NCBI GenBank assembly: GCA_036787835.1
Contig: DAIQON010000009.1
Coordinates: 1 to 47,988 of the forward strand
Length of the DNA: 47,988 nucleotides
Direction: 5' to 3'
From: DAIQON01 sp036787835
GTDB taxonomy: Bacteria; Patescibacteriota; Saccharimonadia; Saccharimonadales; UBA4665
The notes under the pieces: generated by a model
The model's input: the letters and a program-made list of their open reading frames with translations, nothing else
Told to the model about the DNA's origin: nothing
The model's database searches: none
Made by a program: the position numbers and the translations under genes
Part shown: positions 8,045 through 15,344 of the stretch, piece by piece
How the letters are laid out: each line of letters opens with the position of its first letter
Position numbering within the stretch: the first letter of the stretch is position 1

Positions 8045-8075
8045 TATAGTAACAATTATCTATAGTTAAAGGAGG
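8045..8075 (+). promoter_or_regulatory. -10 box and strong Shine-Dalgarno
   Basis: TATAGT occurs at 8045-8050 and again at 8061-8066. AAAGGAGG (8068-8075) sits 4 nt before a GTG start at 8080. This is one of the best ribosome-binding sites in the window and contrasts with the leaderless neighbours. Confidence 0.6.
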
Positions 8076-8079
8076 CACT

Positions 8080-8790
8080 GTGCCAGAGCATTTTAAATAT
8101 ATGTTCGATCGTGAACACCCTATCGAATTAGATATGACTGATGGTCAGCAGCAAGCGGAAAGAAAAACACTAGAAGATATTGGAGTACTTGCATCTGAGA
8201 CTATTGCTGCCATCCCAGAGTTTCAGGCTTTACCAGAAGTAAATCAGCAGATGATGCTGATGATGTCTCGCATTGCAATATTCGATGCAAATAGAGCCAC
8301 GAATCCGAAGCTTGGTCTATCAAGAGATAATAACTTCTGGGCACTTTATATTATTGGTTCCCGGGCTCGACACGAAGAGACCGAGAGCAGTGATCTTGAT
8401 CTACTAAGCGTTGGCACCTTCTTTAGACATCAAGGATTCTTACGACGTGAAAAGCCAAAACTCGGTGAGCTGGGATCTGAGGGTAGCCCTGATGTAAATA
8501 TATTCGATGGGTATGATGCGATTTATCCAGCTAAACTGCCAACACGGTATAATGTCGGTGCAGTCAATAGAAAATATATGGTAAGAGCAACACCAAAATC
8601 TGGTCATCAGGGAATTCCAGTTGATTTAAGCGTAGTCGATTTTTCCTTTCCGCCACACAACGAGATCACTCTTACTACATTCCTGGAAGATATGGATGTT
8701 TGTAAAAGAGTTGTTGATGGACCAGATATCACAATACCACTCCCAAAAGTACCGATATTTGAACTCAGGTCAGAGCAGTTTAGTCCCTAG
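8080..8790 (+). CDS. DNA polymerase beta-like nucleotidyltransferase
   Basis: A 236-residue protein with the Pol-beta-type nucleotidyltransferase active site: GSRAR (G93, S94), then SDLDL with D105 and D107, and a third carboxylate D182 in IPVDLSV. The domain transfers a nucleotide to a protein, RNA or small molecule; antibiotic-modifying enzymes and MNT-type antitoxins use it. No HEPN-like partner gene is adjacent, so a toxin-antitoxin pair is not supported here. The GTG start is set by AAAGGAGG 4 nt upstream. It overlaps the end of def tail to tail by 4 nt. Confidence 0.72.
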   Translation: MPEHFKYMFDREHPIELDMTDGQQQAERKTLEDIGVLASETIAAIPEFQALPEVNQQMMLMMSRIAIFDANRATNPKLGLSRDNNFWALYIIGSRARHEETESSDLDLLSVGTFFRHQGFLRREKPKLGELGSEGSPDVNIFDGYDAIYPAKLPTRYNVGAVNRKYMVRATPKSGHQGIPVDLSVVDFSFPPHNEITLTTFLEDMDVCKRVVDGPDITIPLPKVPIFELRSEQFSP

Positions 8791-9332
8791 ATCTGTTTGT
8801 TTTTGATTTTCTGTAATTTCTTATATTCAGCGAATGTTATATAGGTTTTTGTGTCAATAACCCGATCAACGAATAAAACACCGTTTAGATGGTCAACTTC
8901 ATGCTGGATAACTTGAGCAACTATTCCCGAGAATTCCTGTTCGTGTAGTTTGCCAGTTTCGTCGTGCCATTTTAGACGGATGTTCTCGTGACGCATTGCC
9001 TTACCATAAATATCTGAACCACTAATACAAGCCTCCCACATACCGACTTCCGTGCTGTCAGTGCTGATTATTTCTGGATTAATAATGACCATCTTTAATT
9101 CCTTATTGTCAGGTCGAGTTGGTGTTGGCTTTAGAGCAATGACTGCTAGAGAAATGGATCGGCCGACTTGTGGTGCCGCTAAACCAATGCCATAATCTTT
9201 TGTCGACAGAGTATTTTGAATATCCTTAATAAAATTCTGGACATCTTCTGACTTTATTTGCTCACTGCTGAGCTTGGCAGTTTTTTGTCTAAGAATAGGA
9301 TTTCCAAACTGAGTTCGTTTTAACTTTTTCAT
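8787..9332 (-). CDS. def: Peptide deformylase
   Basis: A 181-residue metallohydrolase that removes the N-formyl group from new proteins. All three deformylase motifs are present: GIGLAAPQVG (48-57), EACIS (C102, where most family members have EGCLS) and HEVDH (144-148, two zinc/iron ligands and the catalytic Glu). It lies 2 nt after the Crp/Fnr gene and is probably translated from that operon mRNA. The Gly-to-Ala change before C102 also occurs in some deformylase subtypes. The function is secure. Confidence 0.93.
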   Translation of the reverse strand: MKKLKRTQFGNPILRQKTAKLSSEQIKSEDVQNFIKDIQNTLSTKDYGIGLAAPQVGRSISLAVIALKPTPTRPDNKELKMVIINPEIISTDSTEVGMWEACISGSDIYGKAMRHENIRLKWHDETGKLHEQEFSGIVAQVIQHEVDHLNGVLFVDRVIDTKTYITFAEYKKLQKIKNKQI

Positions 9333-9334
9333 TC

Positions 9335-9994
9335 CTATACTGTATGGTCTAATTCAAGTATTAATTTATCTAAGTTCAGTATGATTATCTTCTTTCCTAG
9401 TACAGAAACTAGATTTTTTGTCTTTAAGTCTTTCATGATTCTGCTAACTGTTTCGCGCGTTAATCCGGCCTTGGCAGCAAGTTCTGTTTCGCCGAAGCTT
9501 AGACTATAAGTATTATCTTCATTCTCTGGTTGTCTGCGCCCCTCGACTGCCAACTCAAAAAGTACTCTCGTGGTAGCGTTCCCGCCCATAATATGAGCCA
9601 TTCTTCTTAAAAGGATATCTGTACCTAGATAAACTCTACTGAGTAAGTCAAAAAGCACATCACTATTATTTTTTAGAAATTCTAGACTGTCTTTAACAGA
9701 CGCTTGCCTGACCGATACGTTAGTTTTTGCCCCATAATAGAATTCATTGGGTTGTTTGTTAATTGCCCAGGACATTGGAAAGAATGCAGGTGGTCCGTAC
9801 TCCAAAACAACTATCTCAACTCCGTGTTGATTTATGTCATAGACCTTAACTTTTCCGGTTACAAGGTGAAATATGTGCTCTGGATCTTCCTGAGGAAAAA
9901 TAAATATATGCCCTTTATTTACGGTTTTTAGAGGGTACTTAGAAAAGAAAGATTCGATTTTGTCAGAAACAACCTTATTCATAGTTATGGGCAC
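9335..9994 (-). CDS. Crp/Fnr-family transcription regulator
   Basis: A 219-residue regulator with an N-terminal cyclic-nucleotide-binding-like beta barrel (about 15-125, including HLVTGKVKVYD), a long dimer helix (about 125-150) and a C-terminal winged helix-turn-helix (ETELAAKAGLTRETVSRIMKDL, about 168-189) typical of Crp/Fnr. No Cys cluster for an Fnr-type iron-sulfur centre is visible, so the ligand is unknown. The start is uncertain: GTG 9994 or ATG 9982 (MNKVV), 4 residues later. It forms an operon with def, 2 nt downstream. Confidence 0.82.
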   Translation of the reverse strand: MPITMNKVVSDKIESFFSKYPLKTVNKGHIFIFPQEDPEHIFHLVTGKVKVYDINQHGVEIVVLEYGPPAFFPMSWAINKQPNEFYYGAKTNVSVRQASVKDSLEFLKNNSDVLFDLLSRVYLGTDILLRRMAHIMGGNATTRVLFELAVEGRRQPENEDNTYSLSFGETELAAKAGLTRETVSRIMKDLKTKNLVSVLGKKIIILNLDKLILELDHTV

Positions 9995-10103
9995 CTATCT
10001 ATACTGCTGATAATTATAGGGCTACCCTTCTCCGGATCCTAATTTTAGGGCAAGTTTTATAGAAAAAGCATAATTAGTATATCTTGACTGTTTATCTATT
10101 TCT

Positions 10104-10303
10104 GCAGATTGGGCTATAAAAGTGGGGAAAGTAGTCTTTGGTGATTCTGCGCTAATTGACGTTAATACTTCATCATCAACAACCAATACAGCAGTTCAGA
10201 TGGCCTCTACGCTTCATGGACAGCCAATGCGCCACTTGTAATGATCAAGCAGTCACAGGGCCCTAATATTGACTATAATTATAAGCACTTGCAGGTAGGG
10301 TGA
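10104..10303 (+). pseudogene. Possible frameshifted gene relic in a 500-bp gap
   Basis: The stretch 9995-10518 holds no intact gene. Within it, one frame reads KVGKVVFGDSALIDVNTSSS and on to TAVQMAS before a stop at 10239. A +1 shift near 10205 continues SWTANAPLVMIKQSQGPNID to a TGA at 10301. The composition (Ser/Thr/Asn-rich, then a strand-like segment) resembles pieces of surface or tail-fibre-type proteins. It is suggestive only; chance open frames are possible. Confidence 0.25.
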
Positions 10304-10316
10304 CTATTCAAGTGCT
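10284..10316. repeat. Inverted repeat, 8-bp arms
   Basis: AGCACTTG (10284-10291) and CAAGTGCT (10309-10316) are perfect complements separated by 17 nt. There is no T-run after it, so it is not a standard terminator. It overlaps the end of the relic frame. Confidence 0.45.
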
Positions 10317-10493
10317 GTGCCTAATATAGGCGCACAACTAAGCGGTACTCAGGAATTTTTTTATCATTAAATCTCACACGTTTATAACTAGTGCTTATAT
10401 TGAAAAAGATCACCTTGAATGTCAATAAAAAAGTTGATTTATACACAACTATTTTTGCTGTTATTGTACTTTATCTATAGTTAGAATATATTT

Positions 10494-10522
10494 TATAATC
10501 TACAATGAGTTTTGAAGTATGA
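10494..10522 (+). promoter_or_regulatory. Promoter plus 5-codon leader ORF overlapping the next start
   Basis: TATAAT (10494-10499) is followed 5 nt later by ATG 10505, which opens a five-codon frame (MSFEV) ending in TGA at 10520-10522. That stop overlaps the ATG of the next gene (10519-10521) as ATGA, a classic coupling arrangement. Confidence 0.4.
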
Positions 10523-11154
10523 GTACAAACACAAATGATCCCGAAAATGACCTGCCTAATCTGTTTAATAAAGTTGTTACTTTTTTAGAGCCGTCACTAC
10601 TGGGTTTTATTATCTACATGATTATAATACTTGCTCCTGTGGTTACCGGACTCATACTAAGCAGAATGTCAGGCTCTACTTCGTTGAACGCTTCCGATTT
10701 TCAGGGAACATTCCTCTATTCGGTTCTTAGGGATATTAATAGTATCTTGAATGCGAAACAAGTGAACTCGCTCCTTGACTATGCATTTTGGGCGATTATC
10801 GCAACTATAATCTACACTATTGCCCATGCCCTAGTCGGTGGTGCTGACGAACTTTCAAGAGACCTTCGAATAAGGAAATATGTCTGGCCAAAAGGCAGCG
10901 ACCGAAACAGACCTCTAGAAATGTACGCAGTTCAGTTTGTGTTTAGGATAGTAATTGGAATCGCAATACTTATCTATATGTTTAAACTACTGCCCGCACT
11001 TGATAGGTACTTTAATTTAAGTTATCTTCATGCCGAGAAACTGGGTAATGTGGGGTCGCTACTAACCAATATGCTGATCGAGTTGTTACTGCTACATATC
11101 GGAGTCCTGTTACTAAGATTATTCCGGATGCGAAACAGGGTTGTTGATTTCTAG
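10519..11154 (+). CDS. Four-helix membrane protein, unknown function
   Basis: A 211-residue integral membrane protein. Hydrophobic helices lie near residues 31-50, 88-107 (followed by GGADELSRD), 133-154 and 180-200, with a positively charged loop at about 110-128 (RDLRIRKYVWPKGSDRNR). I do not recognise a family. The start overlaps the stop of a possible five-codon leader ORF (ATGA), so translation may be coupled. A consensus TATAAT ends 19 nt upstream of this ATG. It is convergent with alr. Confidence 0.62.
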   Translation: MSTNTNDPENDLPNLFNKVVTFLEPSLLGFIIYMIIILAPVVTGLILSRMSGSTSLNASDFQGTFLYSVLRDINSILNAKQVNSLLDYAFWAIIATIIYTIAHALVGGADELSRDLRIRKYVWPKGSDRNRPLEMYAVQFVFRIVIGIAILIYMFKLLPALDRYFNLSYLHAEKLGNVGSLLTNMLIELLLLHIGVLLLRLFRMRNRVVDF

Positions 11155-11203
11155 TTAAGATCTTCGACTAGAATATCGAGGGTTATCAGATCTACAAGTT
11201 GGT

Positions 11204-12364
11204 TCACTTAACTATAAGCCTCCTGGTGCTGTCAGAAATATTGGTCATTAAGGTGTACTTGAATATTCCATATTTCTTTGCTATTTGATCTATTGAATTA
11301 TTCTTCTTCGGGTCATTGCTGATTACTGTCACTACGCTACCTACCGTAATGTCATGACCACTCACGTCAAACATTGTGTGGTTCATACATACCCTACCTA
11401 TAATATTTAGATCATTACCTTGATAAGCAATCGTTCCGACATTACTAAGCTCTCTTGGTACCCCCTCATAATAGCCAAGTGGGAGAACCGCAATTTTCAT
11501 ATTCTTTGGCGCAGTAAATATACCGTTATAACTAACCCGATCACCTTTAGCTAGCTGAGTAATCTTAATAACCGTGCTGTTCATCGTTAATATCGGCTGG
11601 AGGTTTTCAAGATCCTTATAGTGTTCATCGTATTGACTCAAGGGGTTAATGCCATAAAGTCCTATCCCGATACGCATCGAATTTGCGTATTTACTGTTTG
11701 CTCTAGTACTGCCCGCTGTTTGTGCCAGATGAATATATTGTGGTTTAAGGCCAAGTTTCTGTATGTCAGAAACAATCTCATCAAACATTGTAACCTGACC
11801 AGCGGTAAAGCTATCATCCTTATCATTATCTGCATCTGCTAGGTGTGTCATCACCCCTTCAAGTACAAGATAGGGTGAGTTTTTGATGACGCTCAAATAA
11901 GCATCGACTTCATCGAGCGCTAGACCGAGACGATTCATTCCTGTATTAAGCTCTAGATGAACCTTAACTTTCTTCTTTAAACTGGCGAGTGAACGTAGGC
12001 CAGCGATGTCCTGAACTACGAACGAGCACTTCTTTGTATCAAGAAAACTTGCATTCTTTGGGAGTATATAGCCGAGGACCAAAATTTTGTGTCTGGTTAT
12101 ATCGCGAATTTTGGCTGCTTCAAAATACCCATCGACTGCAATAAAATCACACTCGACTGAATTAAGCATCTTAGCTAACTCGATAAGACCATGGCCATAG
12201 GCGTTTGATTTCAGCACAGGAATAATCCCAATACCTGGATTTAACTGCTTAAACAGCCCTGCGTTGTGCTCTAGCCTAGACTGACTGAGCTCAATCATAT
12301 TTAGGGTCTGGTAATTATTTACAGTGGCTTTATCCACTAACTTCTTTAGTTGTCGCCTAATCAT
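11204..12364 (-). CDS. alr: Alanine racemase
   Basis: A 386-residue PLP enzyme making D-alanine for peptidoglycan. The PLP lysine is K52 in PVLKSNAYGHG. The barrel continues with HLELNTGMNRLG and RIGIGLYGINP, and the C-terminal beta domain carries the catalytic-tyrosine region PLGYYEGVPREL and the VCMNHTMFDVSG segment. Length and motif order are those of bacterial Alr. A TATACT box ends 7 nt before the ATG. With murB and murA elsewhere in the window it supports cell-wall synthesis by this organism. The function is secure. Confidence 0.93.
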   Translation of the reverse strand: MIRRQLKKLVDKATVNNYQTLNMIELSQSRLEHNAGLFKQLNPGIGIIPVLKSNAYGHGLIELAKMLNSVECDFIAVDGYFEAAKIRDITRHKILVLGYILPKNASFLDTKKCSFVVQDIAGLRSLASLKKKVKVHLELNTGMNRLGLALDEVDAYLSVIKNSPYLVLEGVMTHLADADNDKDDSFTAGQVTMFDEIVSDIQKLGLKPQYIHLAQTAGSTRANSKYANSMRIGIGLYGINPLSQYDEHYKDLENLQPILTMNSTVIKITQLAKGDRVSYNGIFTAPKNMKIAVLPLGYYEGVPRELSNVGTIAYQGNDLNIIGRVCMNHTMFDVSGHDITVGSVVTVISNDPKKNNSIDQIAKKYGIFKYTLMTNISDSTRRLIVK

Positions 12365-12371
12365 AATTAAA

Positions 12372-12377
12372 AGTATA
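12372..12377 (-). promoter_or_regulatory. -10 box, leaderless promoter of alr
   Basis: TATACT on the minus strand ends 7 nt before the alr ATG, predicting an mRNA with a leader of about one base or none. Confidence 0.55.
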
Positions 12378-12423
12378 AACTAGTTAGATTAGGATTACTG
12401 ATTAGGATTGGGAACGATCGACA

Positions 12424-13158
12424 ATGATTAAAGAAATTATTACCGAATTCAGACATCAAATTAAATTTAGCTCACCAGTTCTAAGATCGTTAGCTGCTAG
12501 TACACTGTTCGCCTGTTTATATATAATCTGGCTTGCCTTCACACATAAATCTAAAATAGAAAAATTTGCACCATATATATCAGTGCTAATCCTATCAATA
12601 GTCCTAGCTACAAGTGTTTGCTGTAACGCATTAATCCTAGATCGAGAACATCTAAAAAAACGGATTATAAGTGGCGAGAGCATGGCTAGATTACTATTTA
12701 TTAAAAACTGCTCACTTCTCATGATTATTGTGCCAGCAACGATTTTCATCGCTATAATTGTTGGCCTTATAACTTCGTCCTTCACCAAGTGCCTTAGTTC
12801 TGTTTTTATCGGGATATCTTTTACCATGATTTGGTTCTTTATCGGCAATATATTTTCTGTCATGTTGCCACTTAAGGCCAGCCCTGTTAAAAAAATCGTG
12901 ACAACTAAAAGTTTATGGCCAAGTTATATTTCTGTCACTACTCTTAGTTTTATAATTTGGTACGGTGCAGTTTGGCTAATACTCCAGTTAGTAAACCTAG
13001 CTAAGTTGGGCTACACCGATACTAACCGAACCATTACCTGGATATTATTAATTATTTTACCTTCACTGCTACTTTGGCTAAGCAGTATTTACTTAGTGAC
13101 AAGGCTATTTCATCAAAGACCAAAGGTAAAAACTAAATTAATTAGATATCTAGATTAG
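12424..13158 (+). CDS. Six-helix membrane protein, unknown function
   Basis: A 244-residue membrane protein with about six helices (near 26-44, 52-72, 97-118, 125-148, 168-190 and 203-225), an amphipathic N-terminus and a basic tail. The topology resembles ABC-2-type permease subunits, but no ATPase gene is adjacent. No clear -10 box or Shine-Dalgarno precedes the ATG. It overlaps the SHOCT gene tail to tail by 4 nt. I cannot name a function. Confidence 0.6.
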   Translation: MIKEIITEFRHQIKFSSPVLRSLAASTLFACLYIIWLAFTHKSKIEKFAPYISVLILSIVLATSVCCNALILDREHLKKRIISGESMARLLFIKNCSLLMIIVPATIFIAIIVGLITSSFTKCLSSVFIGISFTMIWFFIGNIFSVMLPLKASPVKKIVTTKSLWPSYISVTTLSFIIWYGAVWLILQLVNLAKLGYTDTNRTITWILLIILPSLLLWLSSIYLVTRLFHQRPKVKTKLIRYLD

Positions 13159-13424
13159 ATACCTAGGATCTGTTTCTTTTTTGCGTCAAACTCGGCGTCA
13201 GTTAAAATACCTTGGTCTCTTAGTTGTCCAAGCTTCTCTAGCTCAGCAAATTGATCAGACGTACTCATTGCAGCTGGTGCCGCCTGTGGTTGCTGTTCTA
13301 CTTGTGTACTTTCCATGTTTGATTCTTCTGCTTGTGATTTTGCACGAGAGCTGGCGACTGAAGCACCAACGGCAGCACCTACAAGCAAGCCTCTTCTTCT
13401 ACCCATTCTAAATCGTGGTCCCAT
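13155..13424 (-). CDS. SHOCT-domain protein
   Basis: An 89-residue protein. An Arg-rich N-terminus (RFRMGRRRG) leads into a short hydrophobic Gly/Ala segment (LLVGAAVGASVA, about 13-24). A Gln/Ala/Ser linker follows, then a C-terminal SHOCT domain (about 57-89, FAELEKLGQLRDQGILTDAEFDAKKKQILG without a break). SHOCT domains are short helical oligomerisation modules. It follows the DUF6325-like gene by 23 nt with AGGAG 8 nt before the ATG. The two form a conserved-looking pair, possibly membrane-associated. Confidence 0.8.
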   Translation of the reverse strand: MGPRFRMGRRRGLLVGAAVGASVASSRAKSQAEESNMESTQVEQQPQAAPAAMSTSDQFAELEKLGQLRDQGILTDAEFDAKKKQILGI

Positions 13425-13447
13425 AGTTTATTCTCCTGTTCCTGTTT

Positions 13448-13873
13448 TTACGCTTTAGTTGTAATTTCTTGTTCTGCCGCTTCAACGTCATCAGGATGAA
13501 TTCTACCCTCAGCAAGTAATACTCCGTTAGCGTTAGCGACTGATTGTTTGAAGCCCTTAGCCCAGAGGTGTTCAAACACTAACACGCCTGCCGAACTATT
13601 ATTCTCAAGGTCTGCAGCAACAGCTTCAGCATCTTCTTGACTAAGTAGCCCTTCGATACTGTTGGCGTCCAGATTGAATGCGGAGACAATCTCTGCCGGC
13701 ATATTTTCAAGCTCTATTATGCTAACTTGACCAGTTTCATCTTTCAAGATAAATAGTAAGTCGATAATTCTGATTAAGTTCTTGTCGATAACTTTTTGTA
13801 ATTCATCAATGATCTCACCGTTGAAATTATTGCCTTTAAAGCCAACCGCAATATAGTCTACTGGTCCAAGCAT
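13448..13873 (-). CDS. DUF6325 (DUF1269-like) protein
   Basis: A 141-residue protein beginning GPVDYIAVGFKGNNF, with alternating strands and helices and the segments IDLLFILKDETGQV, SSAGVLVFEHLWA and GRIHPDDVEAAE. These match the DUF6325/DUF1269 type. Proteins of this type are commonly encoded beside a SHOCT protein, as here (23 nt downstream). A GGAGG site 7 nt before the ATG and a TATAAT at 13913-13908 give it a real 5' leader. The molecular function of the family is unknown. Confidence 0.75.
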   Translation of the reverse strand: MLGPVDYIAVGFKGNNFNGEIIDELQKVIDKNLIRIIDLLFILKDETGQVSIIELENMPAEIVSAFNLDANSIEGLLSQEDAEAVAADLENNSSAGVLVFEHLWAKGFKQSVANANGVLLAEGRIHPDDVEAAEQEITTKA

Positions 13874-13880
13874 TTATCAT

Positions 13881-13913
13881 CCTCCGTTTTAACTTACTTA
13901 TCTGTTTATTATA
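13881..13913 (-). promoter_or_regulatory. -10 box and Shine-Dalgarno for the DUF6325-SHOCT operon
   Basis: TATAAT at 13913-13908 and GGAGG at 13885-13881, with the ATG at 13873, give a 5' leader of about 28 nt. Confidence 0.6.
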
Positions 13914-13995
13914 CATCTAGTAGCTAAGCATTTACTAAGTTTTAATTATTAATCTGCAGAAAGGTAGCCCTTACGGTATACAGAAGCTTTAGCCA

Positions 13996-15123
13996 TTAGA
14001 TTAACTTATAGTACTCATCGAGCAGCTTAGAACCAACAATACTAATGTCAAATTGTCTGACTAATTTCTGCTCATAGTCATGTAGCTCATTACGTTTGTT
14101 TTTATCATTAACCAGCCTGGCTAACATATCTGCTAAGCGAACTGTATTACGAGGCTCAAACAGTAACTCGGGATTTTCGTTTAAGACTCCCCTGTAGCCT
14201 TCATTGTTGCCGCCTAGTACTACTCCAGCGCCCGATCCCATAGCCTCAACCACCATAATGCCAAAACTTTCACCTCCTAAAGATGGAAAAACTGCAATAT
14301 CGGCTGTTCTTAAAAAGTTAGGTTTTGAATTCTCTTCAATGTATCCGAGAAAGGTTATTATATTTTTTAGGCCAAGTTGCCCAGTAAGTCTGATTAAGTG
14401 GCTCTCCAGTGGGCCACCTCCACCGATCAGAACTCGGATCTTTGTTTGATCAGATTTATTTAGTTGCCCAACTGCCCTAATGAAATATTCACAGCCCTTA
14501 CGCTCAACGAGCCTACCCATAAATACAATATTTAGCTTGTCGCCTTGATAATTGGTTAACGGAGTTGCCTGGCTGAGTTTTTTTAAGTCAATTGGACACG
14601 GTATGACTTCAGAACTAATATTGAATGCGCTATCAGCAAATTTAGCAGCGGCCGACGACACACTAATGACTCTAGTTATACATTTTTTGGTCCTAAAGTT
14701 TAATAAGTTTAATATCTTTGCGCCAACAATTACATGTTTTGATTCCGGGAAAATATGAAAAGTGCCAAAAATTGGGATGTTTAATTTAGCAGCAACTTTA
14801 ATGACCCTACCCGCCATTAGCGGACTGTAAGGCATCTGAAGATGCATAATATCAGGCCTAATTTGCTCAATTAACTTAGTAATTTTTTTCTTGTTGGCAA
14901 GTAATGGGGTCTCAACGTTGTTGCCGTTAAACGGCAAGGATACGGTTTTCGATAATGAATATATATTTTCTGACCGGATAACAGATTGACTTACTAGATA
15001 ATGTACTCTGTGTCCTAGCATCTCGTAGTAGCTTCCAAGGCTCAATATATAGCTTGGAACACCCTCGCTTGGTTTAAGATTCCCGTCGTATACAAAAGCT
15101 ATAGACAGTTTTTTTCTGCTCAT
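13996..15123 (-). CDS. GT4-family glycosyltransferase
   Basis: A 375-residue GT-B glycosyltransferase. The N-terminal acceptor domain includes PSEGVPSYILSLGSYYEMLGH and HLQMPYSPL. The C-terminal nucleotide-sugar domain has FMGRLVERKGCEYFI, GGGPL and the EX7E-type segment GGESFGIMVVEAMGSGAGVV (about 277-296). The order and length match GT4 enzymes of the PimA/PimB/MshA type, which transfer sugars to lipids or small acceptors at the inner membrane face. No signal peptide or helix is seen. A TATAAT box ends 7 nt before the ATG. The acceptor is unknown. Confidence 0.88.
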   Translation of the reverse strand: MSRKKLSIAFVYDGNLKPSEGVPSYILSLGSYYEMLGHRVHYLVSQSVIRSENIYSLSKTVSLPFNGNNVETPLLANKKKITKLIEQIRPDIMHLQMPYSPLMAGRVIKVAAKLNIPIFGTFHIFPESKHVIVGAKILNLLNFRTKKCITRVISVSSAAAKFADSAFNISSEVIPCPIDLKKLSQATPLTNYQGDKLNIVFMGRLVERKGCEYFIRAVGQLNKSDQTKIRVLIGGGGPLESHLIRLTGQLGLKNIITFLGYIEENSKPNFLRTADIAVFPSLGGESFGIMVVEAMGSGAGVVLGGNNEGYRGVLNENPELLFEPRNTVRLADMLARLVNDKNKRNELHDYEQKLVRQFDISIVGSKLLDEYYKLI

Positions 15124-15130
15124 TAGTGTG

Positions 15131-15136
15131 ATTATA
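15131..15136 (-). promoter_or_regulatory. -10 box, leaderless promoter
   Basis: A consensus TATAAT on the minus strand ends 7 nt before the ATG of the glycosyltransferase. Confidence 0.58.
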
Positions 15137-15251
15137 TCTAAGTTCTATAGATCGTACTAAAAGTTGTTATTGAAAATGTAAGCAATATCAATTTTATTGA
15201 CCTATCGTTGGTGCTATGATCATATATATCCCAAATTTCATAGGGAGATTT

Positions 15252-15290
15252 ATGTCAAACTTAGAGTTTTACAAATTTAATAATTATTAA
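15252..15290 (+). CDS. Possible aromatic-rich leader peptide of pheA
   Basis: A 12-codon frame (MSNLEFYKFNNY) with a good Shine-Dalgarno, AGGGAG, 4 nt before its ATG. Four of twelve residues are Phe or Tyr, and the next gene, 54 nt downstream, is prephenate dehydratase, which makes the Phe precursor. This is the layout of an attenuator leader such as pheL. AT-rich DNA raises Phe, Tyr and Asn codons by chance, and no terminator hairpin with a T-run follows, so the role is inferred. Confidence 0.4.
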   Translation: MSNLEFYKFNNY

Positions 15291-15328
15291 ACTGTTTAAA
15301 CTTTAATTTGAGAGATTAGTTAAAACTA
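15276..15328 (+). promoter_or_regulatory. Cluster of AT-rich palindromes before pheA
   Basis: Three neighbouring inverted repeats lie between the small frame and pheA: a perfect 16-nt palindrome at 15276-15291, TTAAAC-T-GTTTAA at 15287-15299 (overlapping the first) and TAGTT-AA-AACTA at 15317-15328. They could be operator sites or weak mutually exclusive hairpins. A TATAAA then lies 9 nt before the pheA ATG. Confidence 0.35.
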
Positions 15329-15344
15329 GTATAAAATTTGATTC

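Noticed and set aside
8080..8790. Toxin-antitoxin pair built on the nucleotidyltransferase
   Set aside because: No HEPN-like or other small partner gene is adjacent; the neighbours are a YgjV-like membrane gene and def.
9333..9350. TACAGT ending 6 nt before the def ATG as a leaderless promoter
   Set aside because: It lies in the last codons of the Crp/Fnr gene, which ends 2 nt before def. Operon reading with coupled translation is more likely.
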